Assembly (NCBI GenBank): GCA_902834965.1
Contig: CADFKY010000042.1
Location: 1 to 7,940 of the forward strand
Direction: 5' to 3'
Source: Veillonellaceae bacterium
Lineage (GTDB): Bacteria > Bacillota_C > Negativicutes > Veillonellales > Veillonellaceae
DNA length: 7,940 nt
Shown: piece after piece, positions 5,751 through 7,940 of the stretch
Position numbering within the stretch: the stretch's first letter is position 1
How the letters are laid out: each line of letters opens with the position of its first letter
Made by a program: the position numbers and the translations under genes
The notes under the pieces: model-generated
What the model was told of the DNA's origin: nothing
The model's database searches: none
What the model saw: the letters and a program-made list of their open reading frames with translations, nothing else

Positions 5751-7499
5751 ATGAAACGTACAAAAATCGTATGTACTGTAGGTCCGGGAACGGATAAATT
5801 TGGTATCTTGGAAGATATGATGCGAGCTGGCATGAACGTAGCTCGTTTCAATTTCTCTCACGGATCTCATGAAGAGCAAGCTGAACGCATGCAAATGGTG
5901 CGTGATGCGGCGATGATTGTAAATAAACCAATCGCTTTATTGCTCGATACAAAAGGTCCAGAGGTGCGCCTTGGTCTATTTAAAGAGGGCAAAGTATTCC
6001 TCGAAGCAGGTCAACAATTCACGTTGACTACAGATGATGTGGAAGGCACAAAAAAGATTAGCTCTGTTAACCACAAAGGTCTTGTAGGCGATGTGTCCGT
6101 AGGGGACAAAATTTTATTGGCCGATGGCCTTGTAACACTTACTATCGATGCTATCGAAGGTAATAATATCGTTACCACTGTTCAAAATAGCGGTGAAATC
6201 GGTAATCGTAAACGTGTAGCAGTGCCAGGCGTAGCACTTAGCTTGCCACCTGTATCTGAACAGGACGAAGCGGACTTGCGCTTTGGCTGTCAACAAGGTG
6301 TAGATTTTGTGGCTGCATCCTTCATGCAACGCGGTAAAGATATCGTAGCCATCCGTCGTATTCTTGAATCCGAACAAAAGGATATTAAGATTATCGCAAA
6401 AATTGAAAATGCCGAAGGCGTTAAAAACATCGATGAAATCTTAGAGGTAGCAGATGGTCTCATGGTTGCGCGTGGTGACCTCGGTGTAGAAATTCCTGCC
6501 GAAGAGGTGCCAGTACTTCAAAAAATGATGATCGAAAAATGTAATAACTTGGGTAAACCTGTTATTACAGCAACACAAATGCTAGAGTCCATGATTCAAA
6601 ATCCACGTCCTACACGGGCGGAAGCAAGTGACGTAGCCAATGCCATCTTAGATGGTACGGATGCAATCATGTTGTCTGGTGAAACTGCAAATGGTGCTTA
6701 CCCAGTAGAGGCGGTTACGACTATGACACGCATTGCTGAGGTAACAGAACAAGCTGCTATTTACGATAGTAAAAGTCGTGCTCGTCAAGATGTGGATATG
6801 ACGACTACCAGTGCTGTATGTTTAGCAAGCGTGCGCATCGCTCAAAACCTTGGGGCTGCTGCTATTTTGACATGTACTGAATCTGGTCATACTGCAATTA
6901 GCACGGCTCGGCATCGTCCGGCTTGCAAAATTATTGCTGTAACACCGCATGAAGAAACAATTCGCCGCATGCAATTGTGCTGGGGCGTAGAGGCTATTAA
7001 AGGTCATGAAATTGTTAACTCTGATGAAATGGTTAAACAAGCCATCACAGGTGCTCTTGGCACAGGTGCCATTGAGTCTGGTGACTTAGTTGTGGTAACG
7101 GCTGGCGTACCATCTGGTGCGACAGGTACTACAAATATGATTCGCGTTCATATTGCAGGCCAAGTACTATTGTCTGGTAATGGTATTTTGCGTAAATCCG
7201 TTACAGGTACTGTATTTATTGCTGCTAATCATAAGGGCAATTATGAAAGTTTCAAAGATGGCGACATCCTCGTTGTAGGTACAATGGAGCCTGAATTGAT
7301 GGCAATTGCTAAACGTGCAGGCGGCATTATCGCTGTTGAAGACGGTTATACCTCTGACAGTGCTATTGCTGGCATTACCTATGGTATTCCTGTAATTTTA
7401 GGTGCTAAAAACGCTCATGACGTACTTCTTGAAGGTCAAGAGGTAACAATCGACGGTGAACGTGGTAAGGTATTTGCTGGCATTGCTAATGCTCGATAG
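5751..7499 (+). CDS. pyk: pyruvate kinase with C-terminal PEP-utiliser-like domain
   Basis: This is pyruvate kinase, which transfers phosphate from phosphoenolpyruvate to ADP to give pyruvate and ATP in the cytoplasm. At 582 residues it matches the longer Bacillus-type enzyme with an extra C-terminal domain. The protein starts MKRTKIVCTVGPGT. Active-site residues are R32, N34 and S36 (ARFNFSHGS), D66 and T67, K217 and E219 (IAKIEN), the ARGDLG segment with D243, and T275 (ITATQM). E71 in DTKGPEVR is the residue usually linked with K+-dependent activity. The B domain spans about 70-167. Residues about 350-470 form the allosteric C domain. Residues about 500-582 resemble the phosphohistidine domain of PEP-utilising enzymes, but the expected TSH is TSD (D536). 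The gene has its own extended -10 promoter and AGGAGG site, and the next gene begins 37 nt after its stop with no terminator between. Confidence 0.97.
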   Translation: MKRTKIVCTVGPGTDKFGILEDMMRAGMNVARFNFSHGSHEEQAERMQMVRDAAMIVNKPIALLLDTKGPEVRLGLFKEGKVFLEAGQQFTLTTDDVEGTKKISSVNHKGLVGDVSVGDKILLADGLVTLTIDAIEGNNIVTTVQNSGEIGNRKRVAVPGVALSLPPVSEQDEADLRFGCQQGVDFVAASFMQRGKDIVAIRRILESEQKDIKIIAKIENAEGVKNIDEILEVADGLMVARGDLGVEIPAEEVPVLQKMMIEKCNNLGKPVITATQMLESMIQNPRPTRAEASDVANAILDGTDAIMLSGETANGAYPVEAVTTMTRIAEVTEQAAIYDSKSRARQDVDMTTTSAVCLASVRIAQNLGAAAILTCTESGHTAISTARHRPACKIIAVTPHEETIRRMQLCWGVEAIKGHEIVNSDEMVKQAITGALGTGAIESGDLVVVTAGVPSGATGTTNMIRVHIAGQVLLSGNGILRKSVTGTVFIAANHKGNYESFKDGDILVVGTMEPELMAIAKRAGGIIAVEDGYTSDSAIAGITYGIPVILGAKNAHDVLLEGQEVTIDGERGKVFAGIANAR

Positions 7500-7523
7500 T
7501 TTTAGTAAAAGATAATTAAATAT

Positions 7524-7530
7524 AAGGAGG
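7524..7530 (+). promoter_or_regulatory. ribosome binding site of the BI-1-like gene
   Basis: AAGGAGG lies 6 nt before the ATG at 7537, fixing that start. The 37-nt gap after pyk has no hairpin with a T run and no clear promoter, so read-through from pyk is the simplest reading. Confidence 0.8.
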
Positions 7531-7536
7531 GATAGT

Positions 7537-7940
7537 ATGAATCCATATAATGTAACAGGACCTAGTAATTCTCAAGTTGCTCAGGTTGAAAGTATTGTAT
7601 CCCAACGTTTGAAGGGGTCCTTCTTGTGGATGGTTGTAGGTTTGCTTACAACTATTGGTGTTGGCTTTGCTGCATTAGCAAATCCAAACTGGCTACGCTT
7701 TGCATACGAAAACTTTAATATTATTCTATTAGTTGAATTAGGCGTAGTATTCCTATTTAGTGCTCGTGCGTATGCTGCCAATGTTATGACTTTAAAAGGC
7801 ATGTTCTTCCTCTACAGTGCATTGAATGGCCTTACATTGACACTTATATCGTTGCGATATAATGTATTTGAAGTAGTTATTCCAGCGTTAATCGGCACGT
7901 TAGCGTTCTTCATTGGCTTTGCCGTGGTAGGGGCTACTAC
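7537..7940 (+). CDS. Bax inhibitor-1/YccA-family membrane protein (3' end outside window)
   Basis: The frame runs from ATG 7537 off the right edge, with 134 complete codons visible out of roughly 230 expected for the family. After a hydrophilic N-terminus of about 27 residues come four hydrophobic segments at about 29-48, 60-77, 84-106 and 112-132. The family is recognised from ELGVVFLFSARAY in the second segment and LYSALNGLTLTL in the third, which match the conserved BI-1/YccA (UPF0005) pattern. Members are integral inner-membrane proteins, some proposed as calcium leak channels and others, such as YccA, as FtsH-interacting; the role here cannot be told. The C-terminal half, with the conserved di-aspartyl pH-sensor region, is not visible. 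It probably shares the pyk transcript. Confidence 0.9.
   Translation, partial: MNPYNVTGPSNSQVAQVESIVSQRLKGSFLWMVVGLLTTIGVGFAALANPNWLRFAYENFNIILLVELGVVFLFSARAYAANVMTLKGMFFLYSALNGLTLTLISLRYNVFEVVIPALIGTLAFFIGFAVVGAT

Noticed and set aside
5619..7040. Minus-strand open frames over the dnaE-pyk spacer and pyk
   Set aside because: They are low-complexity translations with no family features; the plus-strand promoter, ribosome binding site and pyk explain the region.
7581..7802. Minus-strand open frame opposite the BI-1-like gene
   Set aside because: The plus strand encodes a recognised membrane family with a good start site; the antisense frame has no supporting feature.

Overview
The window looks like a chromosomal segment from a Gram-negative-walled Firmicute (class Negativicutes), most likely a Veillonella-type organism. 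Three things point there. The core genes are Firmicute-like in content and order (dnaE followed by pyk, a pyruvate kinase with the extra C-terminal domain, strong AGGAGG ribosome binding sites). The left edge carries what looks like the C-terminal end of a large secreted contact-dependent toxin, which fits a cell with an outer membrane. The base composition is moderate, neither very AT-rich nor GC-rich. The genus is an inference from memory of such genomes and not a database result.

All supported genes lie on the + strand. (1) Positions 2-1252 are an accessory, AT-rich block. It holds the 3' end of a large protein resembling the toxin end of CdiA/filamentous-haemagglutinin proteins, directly abutted by a small protein with one N-terminal membrane anchor that is the obvious candidate immunity protein. 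(2) Positions 1253-1438 are intergenic and contain a near-perfect rho-independent terminator (1309-1354) and weak promoter-like motifs. (3) Positions 1439-5602 are a two-gene unit: a YgjP/DUF45-type zinc metallopeptidase, then dnaE, the replicative DNA polymerase III alpha subunit. The dnaE ribosome binding site overlaps the stop codon of the peptidase gene. (4) Positions 5603-5750 are intergenic, with a small hairpin and an extended -10 promoter for the next gene. (5) Positions 5751-7499 are pyk, pyruvate kinase, whose C-terminal PEP-utiliser-type domain has Asp where the swivelling His would be. (6) Position 7537 to the right edge is the first part of a Bax inhibitor-1/YccA-family membrane protein, probably read through from pyk.

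The replication and glycolysis genes are ordinary housekeeping functions with no evident shared pathway; their adjacency echoes the conserved dnaE-(accDA)-pfkA-pyk neighbourhood of other Firmicutes, here without pfkA. The part most likely to be undescribed is the toxin-immunity pair at the left edge. I do not recognise the family of either the toxin tip or the partner protein. The topology of the partner suggests a toxin that acts in the periplasm or at the cell envelope.
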